Notes: generated by a model not told the origin, from the sequence alone. 64,000 nt of DNA from Eunapius fragilis (GCA_963681505.1 OY811973.1:8281263-8345262); one strand, 5' to 3'; positions 17,968 to 28,386 are shown, counted from the stretch's first letter. Program-made: numbers and translations.

Positions 17968-18008
<41 letters not shown>

Positions 18009-21000
18009 TACACGTAACTGAATAAATCATTCTTGGTTTGAAAGGTCAGCACCAGATCATGTCCGATGTTGTGTTGGCCATGTGCAATCTTATTTTGTGA
18101 GTACTAATAGTTACCATTGCTAATACATGTACATGTGTAGCTTCAGTGTTTTGTGTCTTGGGGAGAACACACACATGCACATGCACACACACGACACACA
18201 CACATGCACACACACACACACACATACACACACACACACAGCGCTGGGACCACATTGTTATAATACCGCCCCTTTAGTAAAATCCTGGAGCCCCTCCTCC
18301 TATGACATCATTGTAATGCGACCCATTTATTAATATCACGGAGCCCCTCCCCTATGACATCATTCTTGTGCTGCCCCAGACAGGCTCCGCATGCCCTTCA
18401 TGATTATTGCTACCCACCCACACCCAATGTCCAACATTGGTGCCAGCATCACTGGATGCATGCCATGACTACAACACAACATAGACTAATCTTATCAATA
18501 ATCTGAAGAAGATGCTGACCCCCTCTTCCGGCCCAGGCACTACTCTCTTCTGCTTGGCAGCAGTGTCTAGCTTCCTCTTCCTCGCCAACATCTTCCTCTC
18601 TGCAGCCTTCTCGGCATTCTCTAACCTGTGCTTGTCGTCTGGGTTTTCGGCTAGCTCATCCACCTGATACTCTGCGACTCCCGCCCACCCCAACTCAGAG
18701 CGATCCGCCACCTTTATAAGTTTCTGTCAATGTACAAGCTACCCCTTACCTTCTTTAACGGCTGCCCTGGCCCGAGGCATCCTTAGCTGGACCCTCTGCA
18801 ATAGTGTGAGCCGCCCGTGCCTCGGCCTCCTTTAGCTTGTCCGCCACCACTTCATTAAACGAGAACAGCTCCTCGTGGCCTTTCTTCTGGAAGTGGTACG
18901 GCCTTTCTTTCCTCTTTGTGGACTGCCTCCCAGCCGCTTCTTCTTGAGCCGCTCTCACCTCTTCTCTCAGCTTCCTCATATCCCCCTGGGAGCTGTTGGT
19001 TACCGTTAGCAGGACCTGATTGGCGTCCTGACCACTGCCGCTCGATCTGCCGGCTATTGACAATCCGCTCATCCCGTTGTTCCCGTCCTCTTGCGTAATA
19101 AAATATACAACAGTATGTATACCAGTGTGCACGTATGTATACCACAGTGTGCACGTATGTATACCACAGCGTGCACGCATGTATACCACAGTGTGCACGT
19201 ATGTATACCACAGTGTGCACGTATGTATACCACAGTGTGCACGTATGTATACCACAGCGTGCACGTATGTATACCATAGCGTGCACGCATGTATACCACA
19301 GCGTGCACGTATGTATACCACAGTGTGTACGTATGTATACCACAGTGTGCACGTATGTATACCACAGTGTGCACGTATGTATACCACAGTGTGTACGTAT
19401 GTATACCACAGTGTGCACGTATGTATACCACAGCGTGTACGTATGTATGCCACAGCGTGTACGTATGTATACCACAGCGTGCACGTATGTATACCACAGT
19501 GTGTACGTATGTATACCACAGTGTGCACGTATGTATACCACAGCGTGTACGTATGTATACCACAGCGTGCACGTATCAGGAGCCTAGACTGACCTCTGCA
19601 ATGTCCTTCACACCTATTTATACACACCCACCACGTGGCACTCTATTTAACCAATCACATGTCATCACAACATTCCGTCGGGTGCTTATTTCCTGTCTAA
19701 TTCAGTACCTTCAACCGACAGGACTTTCCCCTACCTCCCTGCTCTTTACTGATGTACATGTAGTAGATGATAGCTATTGGGGTGGGGGGGGGAGGGGGTT
19801 GGTGCAGCCATATGACTTACAATCATGAGTATACATTGTAGCTTTGTTAATATTGTACACTTTGTTAGGGCCTGATGAGATGTGACAGTTCAAAGACATT
19901 CCAGTCTAGGTAAGTTATAACATGAACAGCTGTGTCAGTATGTACACACATGTGATATACAGTGTGTCCAAGAGTGTTTGAATCATAATAATTGAAGATA
20001 AAATCCAGTACTTTGAAACTGAAGTTGGGGGTTCAGGCAAATTTACTTAATCCAAATTATTTAGAGTTAATTAACATTACTGTGATCAACAAATTAACTA
20101 AAGTGTGTCCATAAAAAAATTATGTGCAGCAACATTTAATTAATTGAGATTTATAAACTGCAGGATAACATAAAGAAGTATTTTAATAATAAGAGAATAC
20201 ATGAATTTAAAAAATAAGCACTACAAATAACTAAAAGTCACAGCAGGTGTTTGGTGAGACACATCTGGCCAAAATTTCCCTGGTACTCTGCCTCATGAGG
20301 GTGAGGCTGAGGCGACTGTAAATGTTTGATATAACCTCATTTAGAGGTCGACATAGTTGCGTGGCTACCTTTTTGGATATGGCCAAAAGTACATTGATGG
20401 CTTCAATGCCCCATCCCCCAAACACCTCCACAACCAAAGGGATGCATGACCATCCTCTAAGGGCACGTGTCTCACCATTTCTTAAATAAATGTTTAAAAA
20501 TTATGAAATATTGACGTACTGCTAGTTAATATTCAAAACAACAAATCAAACTTGAGAGAAGACCACTGCAATTTAAATGAACTTTGAGTTTTAATTTTTA
20601 AACTGGTTTCCTACTTCATTTCATAATGTTCAAATTAGATATGTTTACTAAAATTAATAGCGTCATCTAATAACTTTAGAGCAATAAATGTTAATATCGC
20701 AATATTGAACTTCGTAACTTATATCAATAATGTTCCACTGTACATTCATATTTTTTAATTATCAATCTTGAATAACTTTGATAATAGAGGGCTTTGAATA
20801 TTTTGGATTTTGATACAATTACTTAACCGCTTACAGTAATTTAAAATCTAATTGGATTGTTAATATTTATCTAATGGTAATATATATTAATTAAAATCAA
20901 TTGGACCATTTTAATGTACATGTATGTACATGCCATTTGTTACGTGTTTATTGTGCATATTTTTATTATTACCATTATCTATAAATCAAGTTGTTAATTA

Positions 21001-21398
21001 ATTTTACACTGATTTAAACACGTTCGGTTCTTGTTCTTTTGTGACACCATGTGTATATATGTACTGTAAGGTACACCTGCCTGCAACAAAAAATGGGTTG
21101 TGTTTAAGCACAACTCCGTAATTGCAAATACCTACGCATATTTCAGGACACTCCCCCCCCCCCCCCCTCCCTGCTTATGATACCTGTATATGATTATGAA
21201 ATCACATATATGGAAGTCTGTTGTTCATCTCCCCCATCCCTGCCCATGCTCAGTTATCCTCACATGATGGCATTTGTGGATACTCAGTTCCCTCCTCTGG
21301 TGAGTGAAGAACCTGATGGAGGGTGTAGTGAGCAGTTCTCAGCCTTCAACTACTGGAGGGTCCCCATTCCTGCCGATATCCCTCTTCAGTTATCTTAA
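6929..21398 (+). CDS. LPIN-like: Lipin-type phosphatidate phosphatase, about 21 exons
   Basis: Lipins dephosphorylate phosphatidate to diacylglycerol at the ER and can act as nuclear co-regulators. Supported exons: 6929-7126, 7528-7620, 7972-8250, 8576-8748, 8891-9029, 10771-10900, 12012-12119, 12174-12232, 12904-12997, 13142-13210, 14023-14064, 14163-14225, 14435-14793, 15191-15251, 15637-15708, 16647-16753, 17370-17484, 17805-17867, 19869-19909 and 21254-21398. A further one near 10327-10392 is likely. Exons 1-2 encode the N-LIP domain ([28 protein letters not shown]). 12174-12232 carries MSLCGSL. The LNS2 catalytic domain contains DIDGTITR, the DxDxT signature of Mg-dependent HAD phosphatases, then [18 protein letters not shown] and EVIEKKP. 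The end, [12 protein letters not shown], matches lipin C-termini. The total is roughly 800 residues. Exon 13142-13210 needs a one-base correction to stay in frame. Joining between 9030 and 10771 is unresolved. Introns hold minisatellites and antisense retroelement debris. Confidence 0.9.
7821..7850. repeat. Poly(dG) tract of 30 bases
   Basis: Thirty consecutive G sit in lipin intron 2, 63 bases before the next (AC)n tract. Confidence 0.95.
7914..7970. repeat. (AC)n tract ending in a lipin splice acceptor
   Basis: The AC repeat runs directly into the CAG acceptor of the exon that begins at 7972, so it replaces the usual polypyrimidine tract. The acceptor at 17805 is built in the same way. Confidence 0.9.
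8763..8812. repeat. (GT)n tract directly after a lipin splice donor
   Basis: The donor of the exon ending at 8748 is the first GT of this repeat, so the tract offers many alternative GT dinucleotides at a two-base register. Confidence 0.85.
9062..9280. repeat. Minisatellite of about 31 bp, about 7 units
   Basis: Diverged units contain ATGGTGTACTGTTGCCAA followed by GGTGACC. It lies in the lipin intron after the exon ending at 9029, together with a short poly-C run. Confidence 0.85.
10327..10392 (+). other. Probable additional lipin exon
   Basis: A CACACAG acceptor is followed by an open frame reading [16 protein letters not shown], a charged and serine-rich stretch typical of the lipin linker. 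The phase fits the preceding exon (ending 9029). No donor is convincing before the frame enters the CCCTCC repeat, so the end is approximate. Confidence 0.45.
10403..10722. repeat. CCCTCC/CCCTGCAT pyrimidine repeat
   Basis: About 320 bases of CCCTCCCTCC with interspersed CCCTGCAT and CCCTTCAT variants. It is a strong purine/pyrimidine asymmetry in the lipin intron. The long Pro/Leu/Ser frames that cross it are artefacts of the repeat. Confidence 0.92.
10915..11912. repeat. 23-bp minisatellite, about 43 units
   Basis: The unit is close to GGTGGCCATATCTCTGGTAC plus AGA. It starts about 15 bases after the lipin donor at 10900 and fills almost the entire intron up to the acceptor at 12011. Variants alternate between TGGCC and TGGTC. 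Because 23 is not a multiple of three, all three frames stay open, which creates spurious reading frames. Confidence 0.95.
12485..12530. repeat. G-rich tract in lipin intron
   Basis: Several G runs broken by AGG and CTTACTCTGATTGG segments. The ACTCTGATTGG motif recurs three times between 12440 and 12530. Confidence 0.75.
12655..12890. repeat. CACCTACACCATCTACAC minisatellite
   Basis: Units of about 18 and 24 bases built from CTCCCACACCTACACCATCT repeat about ten times immediately upstream of the lipin exon that starts at 12904. Confidence 0.9.
13452..13965. repeat. 16-bp minisatellite containing TACTAAC
   Basis: About 31 units of GGTGATGGTACTAGCA or GGTGATGGTACTAACA lie in the lipin intron between exons ending at 13210 and starting at 14023. 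Roughly half the units carry TACTAAC, identical to the optimal spliceosomal branch-point sequence, followed by AGGT. Confidence 0.95.
14236..14362. repeat. Purine-rich GGAGG/GTGGAGGTGGA repeat
   Basis: About 125 bases with almost no pyrimidine except T in GTGGAGG units, directly after the lipin donor at 14225. It ends about 70 bases before the next acceptor. Confidence 0.88.
14794..14930. repeat. Duplicated splice-donor region of lipin
   Basis: The sequence CATCACCAGGTAAGGGTGCATGTGAC spanning the donor of the exon ending at 14793 is repeated about five times as variants. Intact CACCAGGTAAGG donors recur near 14868, so cryptic donors are present a short way downstream. Confidence 0.75.
15056..15140. 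repeat. (GT)n microsatellite in lipin intron
   Basis: An almost uninterrupted GT tract with a TTTT break, about 50 bases before the acceptor at 15190. Confidence 0.95.
15521..15592. repeat. (GT)n microsatellite in lipin intron
   Basis: GT repeat with one GC variant about 45 bases upstream of the acceptor at 15636. A 14-base G run lies nearby at about 15425. Confidence 0.95.
16795..17125. repeat. 38-bp pyrimidine minisatellite, about 8 units
   Basis: Units of CTGTCCCCTCTCATTCTGCA followed by CTAACCCTCCCCTCTCTT. It lies in the lipin intron before the exon at 17370 and grades into further CTCC-rich DNA up to 17350. Confidence 0.93.
17969..18007. repeat. Poly(dG) tract of 39 bases
   Basis: It is one of the longest uninterrupted G runs in the window and lies in the lipin intron that also holds the antisense retroelement remnant. 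Confidence 0.95.
18469..19072 (-). pseudogene. Retroelement gag-like fragment nested in a lipin intron
   Basis: Two minus-strand open segments fit one element. The first (start at 19072) reads [14 protein letters not shown] and continues to a coiled region and [19 protein letters not shown]. The second, after an apparent intron near 18735-18755, reads [17 protein letters not shown] and ends in a basic tail. This arrangement (a KKGNE-FNF segment, then ADRSE-GW, then a Lys/Arg-rich tail) resembles the N-terminal protein of tyrosine-recombinase (DIRS/Ngaro-like) retroelements in cnidarian and sponge genomes. That family assignment is from memory and tentative. No reverse transcriptase or recombinase follows, so only a fragment remains. 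It lies antisense within the lipin intron between exons ending at 17867 and starting at 19869. It could also be a domesticated nested gene. Confidence 0.45.
19103..19577. repeat. 22-bp minisatellite, about 21 units
   Basis: The unit is GTATGTATACCACAGTGTGC plus AC, with GTGTAC and GCGTGC variants. It abuts the 5' side of the nested retroelement fragment. TGTATACC contains a palindromic GTATAC core in each unit. Confidence 0.95.
20231..20470 (-). pseudogene. LINE reverse-transcriptase C-terminal remnant
   Basis: On the minus strand the frame reads [20 protein letters not shown] and continues with [18 protein letters not shown]. In animal LINE polyproteins a similar module (G-W-C-P-L-V-V-E-x-x-G-x-W-G) closes the reverse-transcriptase protein. 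Nothing else of the element is recognisable, and the surroundings (20000-21000) are AT-rich. It lies in the last lipin intron, antisense to lipin. Confidence 0.6.
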
Positions 21399-21496
21399 GG
21401 TGGTCGCCCCACACACCCCTCATGGCCTCTGGGAGTGTAGAGAAGGCTTTTGACCTCTGAGTTTGAAGGGAGACTATTTTTATGTGCAGAGATATT

Positions 21497-21585
<89 letters not shown>
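21497..21585. repeat. (GT)n microsatellite just after lipin
   Basis: Nearly 90 bases of uninterrupted GT, about 100 bases past the lipin stop codon. Confidence 0.97.
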
Positions 21586-21586
<1 letters not shown>

Positions 21587-21886
21587 CCTTGTTCAATCTT
21601 GCCATACTTGCACAATTGGTTAAGTTATACATGTGTTACTGAATCACTGCCGCAGCGGCGACGGAAGGAATTAAAAATATAGCCGCCATTATGCCCATTA
21701 TGAAGATTAATATTTAATAATATGCGTTTGCACTGTAGTACACATCAGTTATTGCAACTTAACTTTCCAAACAAGGTAAGCCTATGCTCTGGACCGAAAC
21801 TAAAATCGTTACCAATATCGATCAAATTGAGCTTTCGGTCCCGCATATCGCTATGCATGTGGATGCATTATTCAACCGCATTACAG

Positions 21887-22149
21887 GGGGGGGGGGGGGG
21901 GGGCTAAAAGTAACACTCAGAACAACGAACATTAAAATGAGAATCATTGGGCCTAAAATAGCTGTTAACGGTCGTATCACATCCCACCATCAATATATAT
22001 AATTATATAATAGAGGGGGAAAGATGGTTTTGATGGTGGGATGTGATATGACCTCTAACAGCTAGTTTAAGGCCCAATAATCTCATTTATTGTTCGTTGT
22101 TCCGAGTGTTACTTTTCCGTTGTTGTGAACCCCCCCCCCCCCCCCCCCG
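21887..22149. mobile_element. Foldback MITE bounded by poly-G and poly-C
   Basis: A G17 run, then AAAGTAACACTCAGAACAAC, is matched in inverted orientation by GTTCGTTGTTCCGAGTGTTA and a closing C18 run. The arms of about 115 bases (AT-rich centre near 22000-22015) are mostly complementary, including GGTGGGATGTGATA pairing with TATCACATCCCACC. No coding capacity is seen. Confidence 0.75.
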
Positions 22150-22342
22150 TATGGTCATAGTACTTCGTGAAATTTTAATTCTTTGCAGCGTGCTGAAAGA
22201 ACGTTCACTTGTAGCATTTGGGCAGGACCAAATCAGCGATACTAATGTGCAAACTTGTGAAACAAGCAATCTTTGGATGCATGGGTGTGGGTAGTCTCGG
22301 CCCCAGACCAATATGACGCAATGTTTATCGCAAATGTATAAA

Positions 22343-23306
22343 CACGTTCAGCACATCGAGAAAGATCGTGAACATTGCTAAATTCGACAATAGATTCCTA
22401 GCTACCGTTCATGCTGCGTACTCTGAACATTACCCGTTGGTTCTGACACCTGACGTCATTTGGATGTGCATTGCGCAAGGCTTTGCGAAACACGTCAACT
22501 GTAATGCGGAGAAGCTACGTCACCTCTTCGTCCAACAGAAGGGTAAGAAGGAACTCCACACGCGTCGTGACGACTTTGACAAAGGATCCCCATCCAACCC
22601 TTGGCCTAAGGTATTCGATGACTTCTCCGCCCAGATTAAAACAGCAGTGGGAGATAAGGTATACGGAGCTCTAACTCCGTCATTCACAGCGACGGGTCCA
22701 GTCGATAGAGCTGCAGCACAGTTGGTGATAATGGACGCCTTTAAGGAGTACTTCAGTTACACGTTACACTCAAGGTGTGGTATTCCGGAAATTACCCTAG
22801 AAGGAACGGTGTCAGATTGGATAGCTCTCAAGGAAAAAGCAATCGCATTGAGAGATTTCGACCTCTCATGGTGGACCGATGAACTAAATCCTATACTGGA
22901 TCAGTTTGTGAAGGCTGCTTCTGGTAGAGTGGACCAGAAGTTTAGGTCATCCATTTATAAACTTGGAGGAGGGTCAGGTGGACCTTTTATCTCAGGATGG
23001 ATAACCACCCTTTTCCCATACATTGGCGAGAATAGGAACCACTACATCGGCCTGTGGAGAGAGAGAAGTGATGATGGTTATTTTTGTGGCATGACAAGTG
23101 ACAACTTCTCACCAGGCCTCTGCTCCACCCCTTTCAAATGGGACTATTTTGGCACTGAGTATCCAATGATATTCTATTCTGGGTTCATGGCCGTCAGCCA
23201 AGACCCAAGTACCTTGGCCTTACGTCCTAAAGTAGGGTGGGCTGTGGCTGACCAAGATGAACATGATCGTCAAGTAGAGCTGGCTGAAAAACAGAGCTTT
23301 TGGTGA
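22343..23306 (+). pseudogene. DUF4419 copy 1, 5'-truncated
   Basis: The open frame matches the other DUF4419 copies from CACGTTCAGCACATCG onward, but everything upstream (about the first 50 codons, including the ATG) is absent and replaced by unrelated sequence. The first in-frame ATG lies inside the conserved block (PDVIWM). The rest is intact: PLVLTPDVIWMCIAQGF, RRDDFDKGSPSNPWPK, LGGGSGGPFISGWITTLFPY and the tail QVELAEKQSFW. DUF4419 proteins have no established function. The copy shares its last 1 kb and its 3' spacer with copy 2. Confidence 0.8.
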
Positions 23307-24480
23307 TACAAATTCCAGAGTTTGTTTTATTAGTTTTAGGTTCCATATTTCTAGCCGGCTGTGTAGAATGTAGAAGGTACACTGCATGTGTTGTGCACAT
23401 GCATACACATTGGCTTGCAGGGTGTTTTAACTTAGTTACACATACACATGAGAATATCCTACTGACTACAAAGGTTAGAAAAACAAGGACAAGTGAACGC
23501 GTCAAATTGGCATAGTGTGTGGGCATTATATAGTGTTCCCGGAGGAATTGGTCCTTGATCGACGTACATAGCGATGATGTCTTGTAACCTCCGCAGCTGT
23601 GAACGTAGAATCGACATCAAACAACTATTGTATGCTAAACCTACCTTCCAATTTGAAAAATGGGTTCCATGCATCCTCCATTTAAGTATTATACATGCTG
23701 GATCGCACGGTCATTGCTGCACGTACCAGAAGATAATATAATTATATATAGATATTATCCTGACCGTATCTACAGCATTGTGCAACTTCACGCATTAAAT
23801 ATACTATAAATACCCTATTGAAGGATGTTTGAGGTGCTGTATAGGTAACATGCCCACCCTGTCACGTAGTAATCGGAAGAGTAAGCTACATAAGGTTCGA
23901 AAAATAACAATAATCCGAGGCTATGTGTAATTATTAACCCGTAATTGAATTACTCGGATTACCTTTTTGAACCCGTTATGAGTAATGAAACTTTATGTTT
24001 ATTTTTGTTTACATTCATTGATTATAGCATTGTGAAAATATCAGCTCGATATTTGGACTTATAATAAATCAAGCTAGAGGACCGCCGATGTATAGGTGAT
24101 TTGTGGAAGTATGGTCGTATATATATATAAATGCAGGCAAAGCTTTTATCAACATTGTATGCACGTCGACGTCTATATAACCCTCTGCATGCCATGTCTG
24201 TATAGCACCATCTTAATATATGTTACGAAATCTGACGGAGCCAACGGATTACATTTTAGCTTAGCATGTTTTCCTGCCTATATACAGTGAAGAAAACGGG
24301 CATAAGTTAATATAATTTAAGACATTACAAGATTTATACCACACCCTAATTCATGCAAGGCGCCATAAATGGTCATGGAACGCATCAGTGTTGCATTCAT
24401 GGAACATAATTAACGAGCAATATCCTTATGAGAAATTTCCTATAATAGTCTACTGTCTCGTGATCAGTACTGTTTATGCT
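23307..24480. repeat. Tandem-duplicated spacer, first copy
   Basis: About 1.17 kb downstream of DUF4419 copy 1 is near-identical to 30081-31247 downstream of copy 2, with small indels. It includes ACTCGGATTACCTTTTT and the promoter-proximal sequence ACTGTTTATGCTATGGCAGA. It presumably carries the promoter for the next DUF4419 copy. Confidence 0.9.
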
Positions 24481-24501
24481 ATGGCAGACAGTACGTTCAA
24501 G

Positions 24502-24536
24502 CAAGGATTATTAACTATTACATGGATTGGAATCCG
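24502..24536 (+). repeat. Left terminal inverted repeat of the P-like element
   Basis: The 35 bases are an exact reverse complement of 28977-29011. The next base pair differs, which fixes the inner limit. Confidence 0.93.
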
Positions 24537-24589
24537 TGGCATTTAACCCTCTCCATCCCCGTTTCATCCAGAGTTCGGTACCACGTAGT

Positions 24590-25709
24590 ATGGCAAATGC
24601 GAGTAATGGAGCGCCTAACCCAACGATTGACGAGGCAAGCAGCATACAGATAGTTAAAGAAAGTATCCGACTTGTAACTGGGGATAGTATCATTAAGGCA
24701 TCGTTGAAAGGGCCAGAGGCGATAAGGTTGTTAACTAAAGTGGAAGAAAATGAAGATGGGCACGATTTATTTCTCAGGTTTAGCAATAACTTGGTTGGTG
24801 CGCTAATGAGTTGCTTTCCTGGAGCTTCATCAAGTCAGCTTGATGCCGTGTCTTTGTGGGGTGAATTCCACAAAACTCGGTTGTCAGAGAAGCTACATGC
24901 TGCATGGCGCGAGTTAACTCCATCGACATCTTTAGAACAGGGTACCATGGCCATAGCTTTCCAGCTTCTAGTTACCTTCTGCATGAAAATCATCATAAAA
25001 AAAAAAATTAGATCAGCAGTCACCTGTACGCGTACGTGAGGTACATGTATGTGAGGTGCAGGAGTTGTCATTGCGTGAGAAGAATGTAATAAGGTACATC
25101 GCTGGATACGTATTTCTAAAGCTAAGAAATAAGTTTTCAAAACGACGAAAAACAATGGCGGGCTCAAAGGAACAGTGGTTTTATAGCATTCTTACATGTA
25201 GTTCAATGCCAGACACCAGTATGTGCCGATTGCGTTCCTCTATTGAAGAATACACTGAGCAGTGGTTAGATCAGAGAGATAGAGGAGGTCTCTACAGGAT
25301 TAATGAAGAGGTACAGATGCATGTGTAGATATGTACATGTACATGCCTCTAAATGAAAACGGAAGTGTATCTTGCTCTTTATATTAAATCTCAGGTTCAG
25401 AAACTCATGGAGGAGATAGAGATGGTCACTAGGAAGTATTTAAACACTCAAGTGCTTCCCACAGGTAACATTATAGATAGCATAAGCCATGATGTGTTGC
25501 AATCAGGCAAAGTATCTTTGTACTGGAACACACTGATCCCATATGAAAACATTTGGAAAACTGAATTGCTTAAAGAGATTACTTGTTTGTGGAGTACTAT
25601 TCGTGTGCATGCATTTTCTAAGCATTTGACTCAACAGTTTGACACTCCTGGGAAAAAAGGAACACGAAAAACATTAAAAGCAAAAAGTACAAAGTGCAAA
25701 GAAGCCTGA
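24590..25709 (+). CDS. Accessory protein of the P-like transposon
   Basis: From the ATG at 24590 (MANASNGAPNPTIDEASS) a frame runs to an A-rich run at about 24999-25010. There it must shift by one base to continue as LDQQSPVRVREVHVCEV and SLREKNVIRYIAGYVFLKL. An intron at 25311-25394 (GTACAG...CTCAG) joins RGGLYRINEEV to QKLMEEIEMV, and the product ends at 25709 in a lysine-rich tail. I associate the RYIAGYV and RGGL motifs with a second protein encoded beside P-like transposases in sponge and cnidarian genomes; its role is not known to me. The A-run shift could be a sequencing error, programmed, or true decay. Confidence 0.7.
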
Positions 25710-25736
25710 AGCTGAGAACTGATAATTCTATATAAC

Positions 25737-28386
25737 TCATTTTTTACCCTGTTGTATGTTGTGTTTATGTCTTTTTGGTAGAGGCTCTGTTAACTGTACA
25801 CGTGATTCTGATGGTGCAATATTCATTGTCTTCAAATCTCTGTACATTGCTTTTTGTTGCACAAGAGTGGCTGTATTGTGGAAAAAATCTTGAACAGATG
25901 GGTTCTCACAGCTGCCACCATGATGCCGCTGACGTGAAAAGTATATTTCAAGTGGATCTTGTGAAAATACTTCACTCAATATGTATTCTTGTCCACTGTC
26001 AAGCAGCTTTGGGACTAGCTCTGTAAATGACATAACTATATAAGAAAAAATAAAGAACAATAATTATGCACTCATTTTTAATCACATACCTGTAATCTTC
26101 AAACCTTCTAACGTTTCTCTACTTAGCTGCATTGCAGCTTTCTGTTTCTTTTTCAAAGTGGTCATGGATGAAATTTCTGCTTCCCACTCATTATAGTAAC
26201 CAAGAAAAGTATGCCTTAGCCACTGAAACATTGAAATGCACGTAATGTCAAATACTTTATAAATAATAACTACTTTAAAACGTTCATCTGATGCTTTCCT
26301 GTAAGGCTGCAAGTTCTCATTTTTCTTATTATTGCCATCAAAGGTGTTCCTGACATTTAAACAGTCAAAAAACGTATCCATCATTCTTATCAATTTTCTT
26401 GTTTCAGTTGTTTCATCATGGTCAAGAAATGTAAGAGCATCTGCTACACTTGAACTGAGTACCTACATGATGCATATGGAAAATCAGTGCCAATAGTAAA
26501 CACTTTATAATTTTACCTACCTGAGCTGCAAGGCAAACGCGCATTTTGGAAAATGAAGTCAATTTGATATGATCCTTGGAAAGTTTATGACATAACTTTA
26601 GACCTGGATTAATCTTGTCAATGTCAGAATAATAAAGGTCGGTTATATGTTTCCAGCTAATGATCTTTCCATGGATCTAGAAATGACATTTAACTTCATT
26701 TACAATAATGACTGTTAATATAATACAACTTACTGTAAGCTGTCTGCTCTTGGAGTTGCAAAAGGAATTATACATGCAGTTTCGAGTAGTTTTTATTAGA
26801 TGAGGCACATCACAAAAGAAGTATATATAGTCAGATGGCCGGTATGGGTTTTGTGTCCTGTATGGAATTGTACATTTCTCTGCACTGATATGAAAAAAGC
26901 TGCGATTTGCACTTGCTCCATCACAAGTAATAGAAACGACGTGTAAGCCATTCAACTCTAACACTTGAACAGTGTCCCACACTACAGAATAGAGCTTTCC
27001 TCCACTCATATTAGCAGAGGGAAACTGAGCAATTGGAAACGTTAATGATGGTTTAGTGATAATTCGACTCATCAGAACAAGCATATGGGTTGCAATCTCT
27101 TTTTTGGTAACTATAGTGGGCTTCTGTAATGATTGTTCTAGCAGCATCATATCATTGTTAGCTTCCCCCAAATTCACAAATCCTACTAAGGTACCTGTGG
27201 ATTTATGAAACACCAATCCACTTTTTACTTTTATTTCATCAATAAGTAGACCTATCTTAAGTCCATCAAATTGAAAGCCTTCGTTAGTAACCTCTTTTTT
27301 AAAACAATCAATAATATCAGCATCTGTACCAGTTTTGAATTTAACATAATGAGTATAGTCTCTTAATAAACGTGAGGAAGGTAGCTTGAAAAATTTGCCT
27401 AATGTATTGTACGCAGCAGTTGACTGATATTTTATGCTCAGAGCAAATCTTATCATGACAGGGTGCCATCTCATATTTTTCTTGTTCCGAACCATGTTAT
27501 ACTTCTTTTGCTGTTGAAAAAATATATTCTGAAAAGAGTTCTGATCAAAACCTTGCATAGATCCATCTAAAAGTTCTTCAATATCTTTTGTGTCACTGTC
27601 ATTAAAATCCACACCATATTTTGTAATCAGGTGCAAAAGCTTGTCTTCCAAACGTTGTTTTGATCTTCTTAGTGTTTTCAATGCTGATTGCACACTTTTC
27701 AAACGCTCTCTCATTTTGTATTCATTGAGCCATCGATAATTTGCATGGCTGTTGTGTGTTGTACATGTGTTAGGCTTATCTTCTTTACTTTTTCTTTGCT
27801 TTGAGCATAGGGCACGCAGGCTATTTCTATAATTGTGGCATATTTTGCACCGTTTTGTATTGCTTTCAACTTCTGTCCTGTCTAACACTAGTGTGCATGA
27901 CTGATGTCTAATTGTTCCAGATTCATCAATGAATGATTCAGATGTGTCTTTCAAAGTTCCATTGAACCGTGCTTTTAATATTTCTATAATGCCTTTATCT
28001 GAATTACCAGTACATACTGAGCTTTCATCTAATGCCAATAGAATACATTTGAAATTGTTAAAGTTACTTATCTTCAGTGGGAGCAAATGACATTGTAATA
28101 CTGAATCAGAAACTTTTCTTTTCATAATAGACCAATCCCAAGTCATGTCAGAGTAGATAGTAAGGTACTTGCTTACGAATGGTGGATGAGACATTCCAGA
28201 GCACAAGTAAGATAGCTGAATAATTTCAGGGATATCCGTATTAGCTACCCATCCAACGTTGATTGATGTAGGACAGCTCTTTATATCTTTTCGCAATTCA
28301 TCCAAGAAATACCCTTTTGAAGTTCTCCTAAACATATTCTTGCGATGATCGTGGAAACGACGCCTGCTCTTTTTTACTTTCGGCAT
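25737..28386 (-). CDS. P-element-type transposase, 5 exons, no THAP domain seen
   Basis: Exons 28386-26734, 26676-26521, 26462-26274, 26222-26090 and 26020-25737 join with matching phases to 2415 nt (804 residues). Landmarks resembling THAP9/P-element transposases: LLIDEIKVKSGL with the first likely catalytic Asp of the RNase H-like fold, CDGASANRSF with the second, and the C-terminal SQDPLEIYFSRQRHHGG. ISWKHITDLYY and KMRVCLAAQV fit the central helical region. The N-terminus is basic (KKSRRRFHDHRKN) and I see no C2CH THAP zinc finger. A CKICHNY...C cluster near residue 180 may bind metal. All exons are open, so the gene may still be active. Confidence 0.88.

Noticed and set aside
19077-19828. 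Histidine, valine and cysteine-rich repeat proteins on both strands
   Set aside because: They are translations of the 22-bp minisatellite in different frames.
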